Below, piece by piece: positions 16,741 to 25,600 of a stretch of DNA of 64,000 nt (position 1 is its first letter; the number at the start of each line of letters is the position of its first letter). The stretch covers positions 682,001-746,000 of the forward strand of contig NZ_JAGJEC010000002.1 of NCBI RefSeq assembly GCF_018100785.1, given 5' to 3'. Source of the stretch: Maribacter sp. MMG018. GTDB taxonomy: Bacteria; Bacteroidota; Bacteroidia; Flavobacteriales; Flavobacteriaceae. Position numbers and translations under genes: made by a program. A model generated the notes under the pieces. It saw only the letters and a list, made by a program, of their open reading frames with translations, had not been told where the DNA came from and searched no databases.

Positions 16741-16838
16741 GGGGCTCGGATTAAGCTATGAATCACTGAGCCATTTAGAAAGGATAACATCTTTCTGTGT
16801 ACATACTCTCTCTAAAACATAGCTTTAATACATCCGGG
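16741..16838 (+). ncRNA. structured 5' leader with alternative pairings
   Basis: Within the predicted untranslated leader, 16745-16751 pairs with 16832-16838 (7 bp, one G-U) and AAGCTATG (16753-16760) pairs perfectly with CATAGCTT (16818-16825), forming a long closing stem. Inside it TTTAGA/TCTAAA (16774-16779 with 16811-16816) competes with AGAAAG/CTTTCT (16777-16782 with 16791-16796). GGCTC/GAGCC (16743-16747 with 16768-16772) competes with the closing stem. The class is not recognised. It could be a thermo- or ligand-sensing leader, or merely an mRNA-stabilising structure. Confidence 0.4.
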
Positions 16839-16868
16839 TTTTAATTATTTAAAACTTAAATTATTAGT

Positions 16869-17729
16869 ATGAAACATTTAATTACAGCATGTACGGCTGT
16901 TTTGATCGGTGCAGTATCTTATGGACAGATGGAAGTTTCTGTTAGTACCGGTTACGCCATTGGTAGTGCCACAATGAAATTAGGCGAACGCATAAGCGTT
17001 TCCGAAACTGAAAACTCGTACGGAAGTTATGGTGAAGGTGCCAATGTTCAGATAAGGGGTACTTATTATTTTGACGATTCTTTCGGTGTTGATCTAGGTT
17101 TTGGTTATTTACAAGGTACTGATCAAGACATATCTAAGGTCAATGTACCGAATACAGAAGTAGATGCGGTTGCTAGGGCGCGTGCATTTGGAGCTTCAGC
17201 TTCTTTAGTATATAAATTTACCAATAGTCTGTACGGTCGTTTCGGGGCCTTGATCAAAATGGGAGGAAAAACCGAAGCGGTCGTGTACCAAAAATCTGTT
17301 TTTTCTGAGGAAGAAGCTCAAGCTTTTGGTGTACCGCAAGGTTCGTACTCCGAAACGCGTTATAAAGAAGATTACCATGGAAAATTCCCTTTGGGCTTTG
17401 TTGGCGCCATGGGCTATAAGTTTAACTTAAATTCTAATTTTAGCCTTTTTGTAGAGGCCGAGTACTACGGTATCAGTTTAAAAAGAAAGGATTCGGAAAT
17501 TTCGGAATTCAATACCGATGTGGTACTTCCAGATGGTACGGTAGCCGTAAGTGGATATTATAATTTGGATAATCTGCCCGATGGTTATGTACGCAAAACC
17601 AACTATGAGGATGAGCTGTCCAATACCAACACAGACACTTCAAAAAAACTATCACAAAAAGTACCTTATTCTTCGTTCGGACTTAATTTCGGACTTACCT
17701 ATAAATTTAAAGGTTCTCAGAAGAACTAA
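16869..17729 (+). CDS. outer-membrane beta-barrel protein
   Basis: 286 residues. Signal peptide MKHLITACTAVLIGAVSYGQ, then alternating amphipathic strands from start to end (MEVSVSTGYAIGSATMKLG, NVQIRGTYYFDDSFGVDLGFGYLQG, ASASLVYKFTNSLYGRFGALIKMGG, LGFVGAMGYKFNLNSNFSLFVEAEYYGI) and a closing SSFGLNFGLTYKF. This is an OmpA/OmpW-like eight-strand barrel of the porin-fold outer-membrane protein group. No binding or enzymatic motif is visible. It is monocistronic, with its own promoter, a long structured leader and a strong terminator. Confidence 0.85.
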   Translation: MKHLITACTAVLIGAVSYGQMEVSVSTGYAIGSATMKLGERISVSETENSYGSYGEGANVQIRGTYYFDDSFGVDLGFGYLQGTDQDISKVNVPNTEVDAVARARAFGASASLVYKFTNSLYGRFGALIKMGGKTEAVVYQKSVFSEEEAQAFGVPQGSYSETRYKEDYHGKFPLGFVGAMGYKFNLNSNFSLFVEAEYYGISLKRKDSEISEFNTDVVLPDGTVAVSGYYNLDNLPDGYVRKTNYEDELSNTNTDTSKKLSQKVPYSSFGLNFGLTYKFKGSQKN

Positions 17730-17768
17730 TAGTCTTGTGATGTTTTAATTGTTCATCAACTAGTTTGT

Positions 17769-17807
17769 AGCCCCGTTAAACATTGTTTTTAACGGGGCTG
17801 TTTTTTT
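17769..17807 (+). terminator. Rho-independent terminator of the beta-barrel gene
   Basis: A perfect 12-bp stem (17769-17780 with 17788-17799), 7-nt loop and seven T residues, 40 bp after the stop codon. Confidence 0.93.
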
Positions 17808-17892
17808 ATATGCAACACAGTACGGTATGCCACCTTTTTTAGATATACTTTATCGATAGCTGTAATATGGCTTACAGCATTACCAACTAATA

Positions 17893-19284
17893 TTAAGGCT
17901 TTATATTCTGGTTTACCCTGAATATATTATTTGGGTCGTAGGTGTTTTTTATCTTCACCAATCTATCATAATTATGTTTATAACTGGCTTTAACACGATC
18001 TTGGCCTTCTTCCATCATAAAATTGGAATAGGCTCCACCGGCAGAATATGGATGCAATGCCTCATAATATGATTTACACCAATTGGTAATTGTAGCGGCA
18101 TTTTTTGGGTTTGGATCTACTCCAATATAAACCCCGGCATACTTGGCATCGCGGTATGCCCAAGGGGTATCTGTACTACCTAGCCTACTCGCCGCGCCAC
18201 TAAGTGGATACAAGTGCATTTGTGATAAAGGTGTTGGAATGGTGCTGCCAAATTTTAAATGTTGAGCACGGACCTTGGAACCTAATTCATTAAAAAAATC
18301 GGCCCGCCAATACCATTGCAATCCCGGAGGCAATAGACCATCGAACATACTTTGTAGCGATGGATATGGCATTTCCCCAACATGGGCAAAAACAGGGTTT
18401 AAATCAAGAACGGGTTTAAAAAGCTCTGTAAATTCTTCGGGATCCCCTGTATAGCACCAGACAATGCCACAGAACTTTTTATTATGTAACTCTGCTGGAA
18501 ATGGAGACTCGGGAATAACCATAGTGGCAATAAAACCGTTTAAATCTTCAGGAGCATTGTGGATAAAGGAGTGGTACCAATCCATGATTTCTTCCACCCT
18601 TTCAATGGGCCATAGGGTTGGACCCCCAATAACAGTTTTTATGGGGTGTGCCTGAAAGGTAAAGGACGTTACCACTCCGAAATTACCTCCTCCACCTCTT
18701 ATGGCCCAGAACAAATCTGTGTTCTCATTTTTGTTTACAGTGACAAAAGAGCCATCTGCCAAAACCATTTCTGCTTCTAATAGATTGTCTATGGTAAGGC
18801 CATGCTTACGGGTTAAATACCCAACTCCCCCGCCTAGGGTTAAGCCCCCAACCCCTGTCGTAGAAACCATTCCCGAGGGTATGGCCAAACCAAATTTATG
18901 TGTGGCCGCATCGACTTCGTTCCAAATGTTTCCCCCACCAACTTTTACGGTATTGTTGGAAGTGTTTACCTCCACCGATTTTATACTGGACAGATCAATA
19001 ACCAGACCATCATTGCAAAGCCCCAACCCTGCTCCATTGTGCCCACCACCCCGTATGGCAATCAGTAGATTGTTTTCCCTTCCAAAATTTACCGAGGCAA
19101 TAACATCTTCAGCATTTTCACACATGGCAAACAAACCTGGACGTTTATCTATCATTCCGTTGTAAACGCTTCGTGTTTCGTCGTAGATGGCATCTGTAGG
19201 AGAAATTACTTTGCCCTTTAATTGGGAAGCAAAGGCCTTTATGATATTGGGATTGAGGTTTTTGGCTGAATTTTTCATCTTCAA
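17893..19284 (-). CDS. FAD-linked oxidase with BBE domain (berberine-bridge-type)
   Basis: 463 residues. The FAD-binding PCMH/VAO domain spans about residues 45-220 with the flavin-linking motif RGGGHNGAG (His82), and a C-terminal BBE segment (YDRLVKIKNTYDPNNIFRVNQNI) closes the protein. The second, cysteinyl flavin link of plant and fungal berberine-bridge enzymes is missing: the equivalent loop reads GMVSTTGVGG without Cys, so single covalent attachment through His is expected. No signal peptide is seen, so it is probably cytoplasmic. Such enzymes oxidise sugars, alcohols or aromatic substrates. It is the third gene of a same-strand set with an MddA-like methyltransferase (47 bp gap) and the DUF4242-AraC regulator. 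Confidence 0.9.
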   Translation of the reverse strand: MKMKNSAKNLNPNIIKAFASQLKGKVISPTDAIYDETRSVYNGMIDKRPGLFAMCENAEDVIASVNFGRENNLLIAIRGGGHNGAGLGLCNDGLVIDLSSIKSVEVNTSNNTVKVGGGNIWNEVDAATHKFGLAIPSGMVSTTGVGGLTLGGGVGYLTRKHGLTIDNLLEAEMVLADGSFVTVNKNENTDLFWAIRGGGGNFGVVTSFTFQAHPIKTVIGGPTLWPIERVEEIMDWYHSFIHNAPEDLNGFIATMVIPESPFPAELHNKKFCGIVWCYTGDPEEFTELFKPVLDLNPVFAHVGEMPYPSLQSMFDGLLPPGLQWYWRADFFNELGSKVRAQHLKFGSTIPTPLSQMHLYPLSGAASRLGSTDTPWAYRDAKYAGVYIGVDPNPKNAATITNWCKSYYEALHPYSAGGAYSNFMMEEGQDRVKASYKHNYDRLVKIKNTYDPNNIFRVNQNIKP

Positions 19285-19331
19285 TGTGGTTTTAATTGTT
19301 ATTGGAGGTTATACCTTAAGGAATCTCCTTT

Positions 19332-20069
19332 CTATTTTGTACTTTTTGAAAAAGGAAGTATCATAGGTACATTTTTTTGGTATTCTACATAGTCTTCACC
19401 ATGTTTTTTGCGTAAATCCTTTTCTTCGAAATATTTGACAGCTATTAAAATGTATGCCGTAGTAACTACTGCAAAAGTTAAATGGCCCACGGTCATCAAT
19501 GGTGTTGCCCAAAAAGCAATGATAAACCCAAGCATTAAAGGATGTCTTACTATTTTATATAAAAAATTGGTTTGAAATTTTGGCGATTGGGAAGTTCTAT
19601 TTTTAAAGTTGTCGAATATTTGTGTCAAGCCAAACAATTCAAAATGACTGATCATAAATGTAGAAAGCAAAACAATGAGCCAGCCCAGAGCTGCTACTCC
19701 AATAATTATCCATACCAATAAGCTATTATCAATTTCCCAAACTACCGTATTAATAGGTTGCCATTTCCAAAATAGTAATAGAAGTGCCAAACTTGTCAAT
19801 AAAATATAAGTACTTCGTTCAGCAGGTTTTCCTATAATCTTGACCCACCATGCTTTAAAAGCTGGTCTGGCCATTACGCTATGTTGAACCGCAAAGATGC
19901 TCAACAAAACAAGATTGGTTAAAATTGCTGAAAAACCTGTGCTCTCAGTATCTGAGTTAATGGTTTTAGGCACTAAAAAATCACTTACAAATCCTATAGC
20001 ATAAAGAAACGATATTAAGAAAACGAGGTACGCAATAAGGCCATAAACAAGAATGATAAACTTTTTCAT
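19332..20069 (-). CDS. MddA-like S-methyltransferase, NnrU/ICMT-type membrane protein
   Basis: 245 residues with five to six membrane helices. Conserved blocks QHSVMARP (about residue 62), HFELFGLTQ (about 147), RHPLMLGFIIAFWATPLMTVGH (about 175) and EEKDLRKKHGEDYVEYQKNVPMILP (about 215) are those of the isoprenylcysteine methyltransferase-like superfamily, and the combination is closest to MddA, which methylates methanethiol to dimethyl sulfide using SAM. Substrate assignment is by motif memory only; an NnrU-type protein is the alternative. A 21-bp-period direct repeat sits upstream, consistent with control by the regulator at 20202. Confidence 0.75.
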   Translation of the reverse strand: MKKFIILVYGLIAYLVFLISFLYAIGFVSDFLVPKTINSDTESTGFSAILTNLVLLSIFAVQHSVMARPAFKAWWVKIIGKPAERSTYILLTSLALLLLFWKWQPINTVVWEIDNSLLVWIIIGVAALGWLIVLLSTFMISHFELFGLTQIFDNFKNRTSQSPKFQTNFLYKIVRHPLMLGFIIAFWATPLMTVGHLTFAVVTTAYILIAVKYFEEKDLRKKHGEDYVEYQKNVPMILPFSKSTK

Positions 20070-20133
20070 TTTTATAGGTTCTAAAATTAGTATGGATTAA
20101 AAGTAGTATAGAACCGTTTTTTGAAAATCTACG

Positions 20134-20165
20134 TTTAGACCAAATAATGGTACTTTTAGATCAAA
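20134..20165 (-). promoter_or_regulatory. tandem direct repeat upstream of the MddA-like gene
   Basis: TTTAGACCAAA (20134-20144) and TTTAGATCAAA (20155-20165), 10 of 11 identical, repeat with a 21-bp period in the gap between the AraC-type gene and the methyltransferase. Two helical turns is the spacing expected for an AraC-family operator. Confidence 0.5.
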
Positions 20166-20201
20166 CCATGAAAAACGTGCAATCAACTAAAAAACAGCAC
20201 G

Positions 20202-21296
20202 TTATTTATGACTTTTGAAGTTTGAGGGAAGTAATCCATATTTTTTTTGGAAACATTTTGAAAAATAGGAAGGACTGCCAAAACCTGTTTGATAAGCGAT
20301 TTCAGAAATATTGCTGTTTTGTTTTTCCATTAATTCCAAGGCTTTATCCAAACGATAGTCCCTTAAAAATTGGTTGGGGGATTTACCGACCAAATTCATC
20401 ATGGTACGGTATAATTTGGATTTGCTATAGCCAAGGTTTTCTTCGAAGTTGGTGACACTTATCGTGGTATGGGCCCAAATTCTTTCCGTATAGGACATTA
20501 AATGCTTCATAAAGTCGTCATCCTTACTGTTCAAAACAGTAATTTCTTCTTTTTGGGGCAAGGGTCTATTTTGGTTTTCACCTTCATAGAGATCCTTGAC
20601 TTCCGCAGTAATGGAAAAATCCCCCCTGACAATATCACTTAGATAATCCGAAGTTTTAATGGTATCTTCAAAAATGCCGTCTTTGTCAGTAACGGGAATT
20701 CCGGAACTGATTCCAATCTTAAACGTTAAATCCGGTGTAATGACGCGGTGGTAAACCGCCTTAATGCCTAAAGCACAATGTACGGCATCGGTAACCGAGG
20801 CAAAGGACACTAAAAAGGTATTCCCTTCTTTGCGAACCAAGCGCCCCTTGTGTTCTGAAACCAAAGTGGTAATTGAGGTGGTATATCCCCTAAGAGCGGC
20901 TTTCAAGGTACGTATTTCCCGGTCCCTTAAGCTATTGTGTTTTAATTTGACGACCATAAGTGTCCTGAACGCAGGGTCGTTAATGATATTGAGCTTTTCA
21001 TTTTTAGCTTTTTCCGGATCTTCGATGCGGCCTAAAAATGATTCTACAATGGTGTCGTTGACTTCGATTATCCGGGTTGGGATCGCGCCGTGGGAATTCT
21101 TATGTAAATCTAAAAGAGCCTCTTTGTTTGGCGCTTCTATTAAGCAAAAAGCGGTTTTTCGTTTTTCATCGCACCAATAGGTCAAGCCCCTGCAATGGTA
21201 TTTGTGCTCCACAGCCAAATCGGCTTGGTGCATTTCCGCAACATGTGCGGCCGTAATGCCTTCAGGAAGTTCGTGTAAATCTAAAAATAAAGGCAT
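20202..21296 (-). CDS. DUF4242 - cyclase-like - AraC HTH regulator
   Basis: 364 residues in three parts. Residues 1-90 (MPLFLDLHELPEGITAAHVAEMHQADL...HCRGLTYWCDE...TAFCLIEAPN) match DUF4242, the nickel-binding SCO4226-like ferredoxin-fold domain. Residues about 110-235 resemble a class III nucleotide cyclase (RKEGNTFLVSFASVTDAVHCALGI, FKIGISSGIP), but the catalytic metal-binding Asp segment is absent, so it is probably only a sensor. Residues 262-364 are an AraC double HTH (ISEIAYQTGFGSPSYFSKCF). It likely controls the methyltransferase and oxidase downstream through the repeat at 20134-20165. Confidence 0.82.
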   Translation of the reverse strand: MPLFLDLHELPEGITAAHVAEMHQADLAVEHKYHCRGLTYWCDEKRKTAFCLIEAPNKEALLDLHKNSHGAIPTRIIEVNDTIVESFLGRIEDPEKAKNEKLNIINDPAFRTLMVVKLKHNSLRDREIRTLKAALRGYTTSITTLVSEHKGRLVRKEGNTFLVSFASVTDAVHCALGIKAVYHRVITPDLTFKIGISSGIPVTDKDGIFEDTIKTSDYLSDIVRGDFSITAEVKDLYEGENQNRPLPQKEEITVLNSKDDDFMKHLMSYTERIWAHTTISVTNFEENLGYSKSKLYRTMMNLVGKSPNQFLRDYRLDKALELMEKQNSNISEIAYQTGFGSPSYFSKCFQKKYGLLPSNFKSHK

Positions 21297-21453
21297 AATG
21301 CTTATTTAGAGTGTAACTTACATTTTCTTATGGGGCACTTTGATACCTAAGATAGGCATTTGTTAGAGAGCAATCGGTAAAAATTGTATAATTGACGGGT
21401 TATTCTCTTTTAGAGAACGTTTTAATCCTCATACTTCGGCTTTTAAGGGTGAT

Positions 21454-22617
21454 TTACCATGCTAAGTATAGAAAACCCTGATAATTTTTTTTTGAATCTT
21501 TCAGGTGAACGTTATAATAATAAACTCCTTGGGGAAGGCCTCTTTCTGTGGCTATAACAAAATTAGATGTATTAGAAACTCCTCTAAAATCGTCTTTATA
21601 ATTATCCATTTCAAAGACTTTTAAACCATATCTGTTAAATACGGTCAAATTGTTATTTTGAAGGGGATCGATATCTTCCAAAATCAACACATCGTTTATT
21701 CCGTCGTTGTTGGGGGTTAATAAATAATTTCCTAGTTTAATAGTTAACTCTGAAGAGGTTGTCGTACCAAAAGTAATGGCATCAAAATCATCTGGTAAAA
21801 AACTATTGGAGACAGCAAGACCTTGGTTTAAATCCCCCGTTATAGTGGAAGTGCCTATGTTCACCCAACTTTTTTGAGATTTGCTCCAGCCAACAATCGT
21901 AATATTATTGATGGAATTGGCCAATTGGTTTAAATTGCTCAAATCATCCCATGTTAGGGTAATGGTACAGGTAGCACTACTGTTTAATTGCCAAAATTCC
22001 GAACTACTTACAGCACTAACATCACCGATTGTTATATCAGTTTTGTATGTTTCGGTGATGGAGTTGGGATTGCCGGGATTTTCAAAAAAGTACCTACATT
22101 GCGCTAAGCTTGAGCTTTCTTCAGTGTCCATAATCAATGGCCTTAGATAACCGGAATTCCCGGTGGGAAAAATAAAGGATGATATGTTAAGGGCAGAAAC
22201 AAAACCATCCACATGACTACTATTAGATTCCCCAACATGAAAGGCATTTTCCAAGAACTGTATATAAATGGAATCATCCGTATTGGGGGTAATAATAGTA
22301 CCGTTTATAAAGTTGAACGATGTTTTAATATTGATAGGAATCTCTAATTCCAGGTTGTTTTGCATAAAGATTTCAAAATTAGAGAAAGTAGGTGCCAATG
22401 CTCCCGATATAGAAAGTTCATTATCACTGTAAAACCCTACCAAACCTTCATTTTCATCGTAGATTCCGTCATTTACAAGATTGGTTTGAAATCCCATTTG
22501 ACCCCCATCAAAAACTTTTAAGTTGCCAAAATTACGTAACGTGTTTTGTGCGCTTACGTTGATGACGGCACAGCAAAAGATCAATACTATTAATGTATAT
22601 CGAATTTTTAGTTTCAT
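21454..22617 (-). CDS. T9SS type B sorting-domain (gliding motility-associated C-terminal) protein
   Basis: 387 residues from the ATG at 22617, which gives a clean signal peptide (MKLKIRYTLIVLIFCCAVINVSAQ); the longer frame would overlap the preceding gene. The middle is beta-rich without a known motif. The last 90 residues (LLTPNNDGINDVLILEDI...LTVFNRYGLKVFEM...GVYYYNVHL) are the CHU_C/type B T9SS sorting domain, so the protein is predicted to be exported through the type IX system and surface-attached. It starts 5 bp after the repeat-protein stop, so the two are co-translated and probably form one surface structure. Confidence 0.9.
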   Translation of the reverse strand: MKLKIRYTLIVLIFCCAVINVSAQNTLRNFGNLKVFDGGQMGFQTNLVNDGIYDENEGLVGFYSDNELSISGALAPTFSNFEIFMQNNLELEIPINIKTSFNFINGTIITPNTDDSIYIQFLENAFHVGESNSSHVDGFVSALNISSFIFPTGNSGYLRPLIMDTEESSSLAQCRYFFENPGNPNSITETYKTDITIGDVSAVSSSEFWQLNSSATCTITLTWDDLSNLNQLANSINNITIVGWSKSQKSWVNIGTSTITGDLNQGLAVSNSFLPDDFDAITFGTTTSSELTIKLGNYLLTPNNDGINDVLILEDIDPLQNNNLTVFNRYGLKVFEMDNYKDDFRGVSNTSNFVIATERGLPQGVYYYNVHLKDSKKNYQGFLYLAW

Positions 22618-22622
22618 AATTC

Positions 22623-25600
22623 TTATATACCAGTGTCCATAATTGTAAAGTACCAAACAGCTGAAGTAAGGAGCGCTCCTCCCAAAGCTCCGGTGGTAAC
22701 TTTTTTGATCTCTACAGTGAATTGGTCTGTTTGTTGATCAGTAACCCTTATAGTGGCAAAATTCCCCCCTCCCGCTTGAACAGTAGTTTGTATGATATAG
22801 TTTGAAGTTGGTCTGGCTGTACTCAGGGTAACTGTGTAATTTCCTGTTCCACTACTTGAAGATGAAGCTACACCAATTGTATTTACCTGTGTGGAACCAT
22901 TCATTTTTCCCATGGCTTTCACATAGTTGACAGTATGAGCTCCTGTAACAAAACCTTCTGCAGTTGCCGCGGTAGCGACTTCCGCATTTGTCAGTTGGGT
23001 GTTCGTGTCAACAGTATGAGCACCAGTCACGAATCCGAGTCCCTCTATCTCTGTCTGGTCGGCATGTGTATCAGTATCTATAGTGTGTGCTCCATCTACG
23101 AAACCCATTGTTTCTATGTCGGATTTAGAGAGTTGGGTGTTTGTATCGGTCGTATGCCCTCCAGTCACGAATCCGAGTCCCTCTATTTCTGTTTGGTCGG
23201 CATGCGTATCGGTATCAACAGTGTGGGCACCATCTACGAATCCCATAGTTTCGATGTCCGATTTTGATAGTTGGGTGTTTGTGTCAACGGTGTGCGCGCC
23301 TGTAACGAATCCGAGTCCTTCTATCTCTATCTGGTCGGCATGTGTATCGGTATCAACAGTGTGCGCTCCAGTAACAAAACCTTCAGCGGTTGCCGCGGTT
23401 GCGACTTCCGCATTTGATAGTTGGGTGTTCGTGTCAACGGTATGAGCACCAGTCACGAATCCGAGTCCCTCTATCTCTGTTTGATCGGCATGCGTATCGG
23501 TATCAACCGTGTGGGTTCCATCTACGAAACCCATTGTTTCGATATCTGATTTTGATAGTTGGGTGTTTGTATCTATAGTGTGGGCACCAGTAACAAAACC
23601 TTCTGCGGTTGCCGCGGTTGCGACTTCCGCATTTGTTAATTGGGTGTTGGTATCAACAGTGTGCGCTCCTGTCACAAATCCGAGTCCCTCTATTTCTGTT
23701 TGGTCGGCATGAGTATCGGTATCAACGGTGTGGGCACCATCCACGAAACCCATTGTTTCTATGTCGGATTTAGAGAGTTGGGTGTTTGTATCGGTCGTAT
23801 GCCCTCCAGTCACGAATCCGAGTCCCTCTATCTCTGTCTGGTCGGCATGTGTATCGGTATCAACAGTATGAGCGCCATCTACGAATCCCATAGTTTCTAT
23901 GTCGGATTTAGAGAGTTGGGTGTTTGTATCGATAGTGTGCGCTCCAGTAACAAAACCTTCAGCGGTTGCCGCGGTTGCGACTTCCGCATTTGTTAATTGG
24001 GTGTTCGTGTCAACGGTGTGCGCCCCTGTCACGAATCCGAGTCCCTCTATCTCTGTTTGGTCAGCATGTGTATCGGTATCAACGGTGTGGGCACCATCTA
24101 CGAATCCCATGGTTTCGATGTCCGATTTAGATAGCTGTGTGTTTGTGTCAACGGTATGTGCTCCAGTCACAAATCCAAGTCCCTCTATTTCTGTTTGATC
24201 AGCATGGGTATCGGTATCTATAGTGTGCGCTCCAGTAACAAAACCTTCTGCAGTTGCCGCGGTTGCGACTTCCGCATTTGTCAATTGAGTATTTGTATCG
24301 GTCGTATGCGCTCCTGTAACGAATCCGAGTCCTTCTATCTCTGTCTGGTCGGCATGTGTATCGGTATCAACAGTGTGTGCTCCAGTAACAAAACCTTCTG
24401 CAGTTGCCGCGGTTGCGACTTCCGCATTTGATAGTTGGGTGTTCGTGTCAACGGTGTGCTCGCCTGTAACGAATCCGAGTCCTTCTATCTCTGTCTGGTC
24501 GGCATGTGTATCGGTATCAACCGTGTGGGTTCCATCTACGAAACCCATTGTTTCGATATCTGATTTTGATAGTTGGGTGTTTGTATCTATAGTGTGCGCT
24601 CCAGTAACAAAACCTTCTGCGGTTGCCGCGGTTGCGACTTCCGCATTTGTCAATTGGGTGTTCGTGTCAACAGTGTGTGCTCCAGTAACAAAACCTTCTG
24701 CGGTTGCCGCGGTTGCGACTTCCGCATTTGAGAGTTGGGTGTTCGTGTCAACGGTATGCGCGCCTGTCACGAATCCGAGTCCCTCTATTTCTGTCTGGTC
24801 GGCATGCGTATCGGTATCAACGGTATGGGCACCATCTATGAATCCCATGGTTTCGATGTCCGATTTAGATAGCTGTGTGTTTGTGTCAACGGTATGTGCT
24901 CCAGTCACAAATCCGAGTCCCTCTATCTCTGTCTGGTCGGCATGCGTATCGGTATCAACAGTGTGGGCACCATCTACGAAACCCATGGTTTCTATATTTG
25001 TTTTTGATAGCTGTGTGTTCGTGTCAACGGTATGTGTCCCTGTAACAAATCCGAGTCCTTCTATCTCTGTTTGATCAGCATGCGTATCGGTATCAACGGT
25101 ATGGGCACCATCCACGAACCCCATAGTTTCGATGTCCGATTTTGATAGCTGTGTGTTTGTGTCAACGGTATGTGCTCCAGTCACAAACCCAAGTCCCTCT
25201 ATTTCTGTTTGGTCGGCATGTGTATCGGTATCTATAGTGTGCGCTCCAGTAACAAAACCTTCTGCAGTTGCCGCGGTTGCGACTTCCGCATTTGAGAGTT
25301 GGGTGTTTGTATCTATAGTGTGCGCGCCTGTCACGAATCCGAGTCCCTCTATTTCTGTCTGGTCGGCATGCGTATCGGTATCAACGGTATGGGCACCATC
25401 TATGAATCCCATGGTTTCGATGTCCGATTTAGATAGCTGTGTGTTTGTGTCAACGGTATGTGCTCCAGTCACAAATCCGAGTCCCTCTATCTCTGTCTGG
25501 TCGGCATGCGTATCGGTATCAACAGTGTGTGCTCCAGTAACAAAACCTTCTGCAGTTGCCGCGGTTGCGACTTCCGCATTTGATAGTTGGGTGTTCGTGT

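Noticed and set aside
17859..17878. GCTGTAA/TTACAGC hairpin downstream of the FAD oxidase
   Set aside because: 7-bp stem with no U tract on the relevant strand, so not called a terminator.
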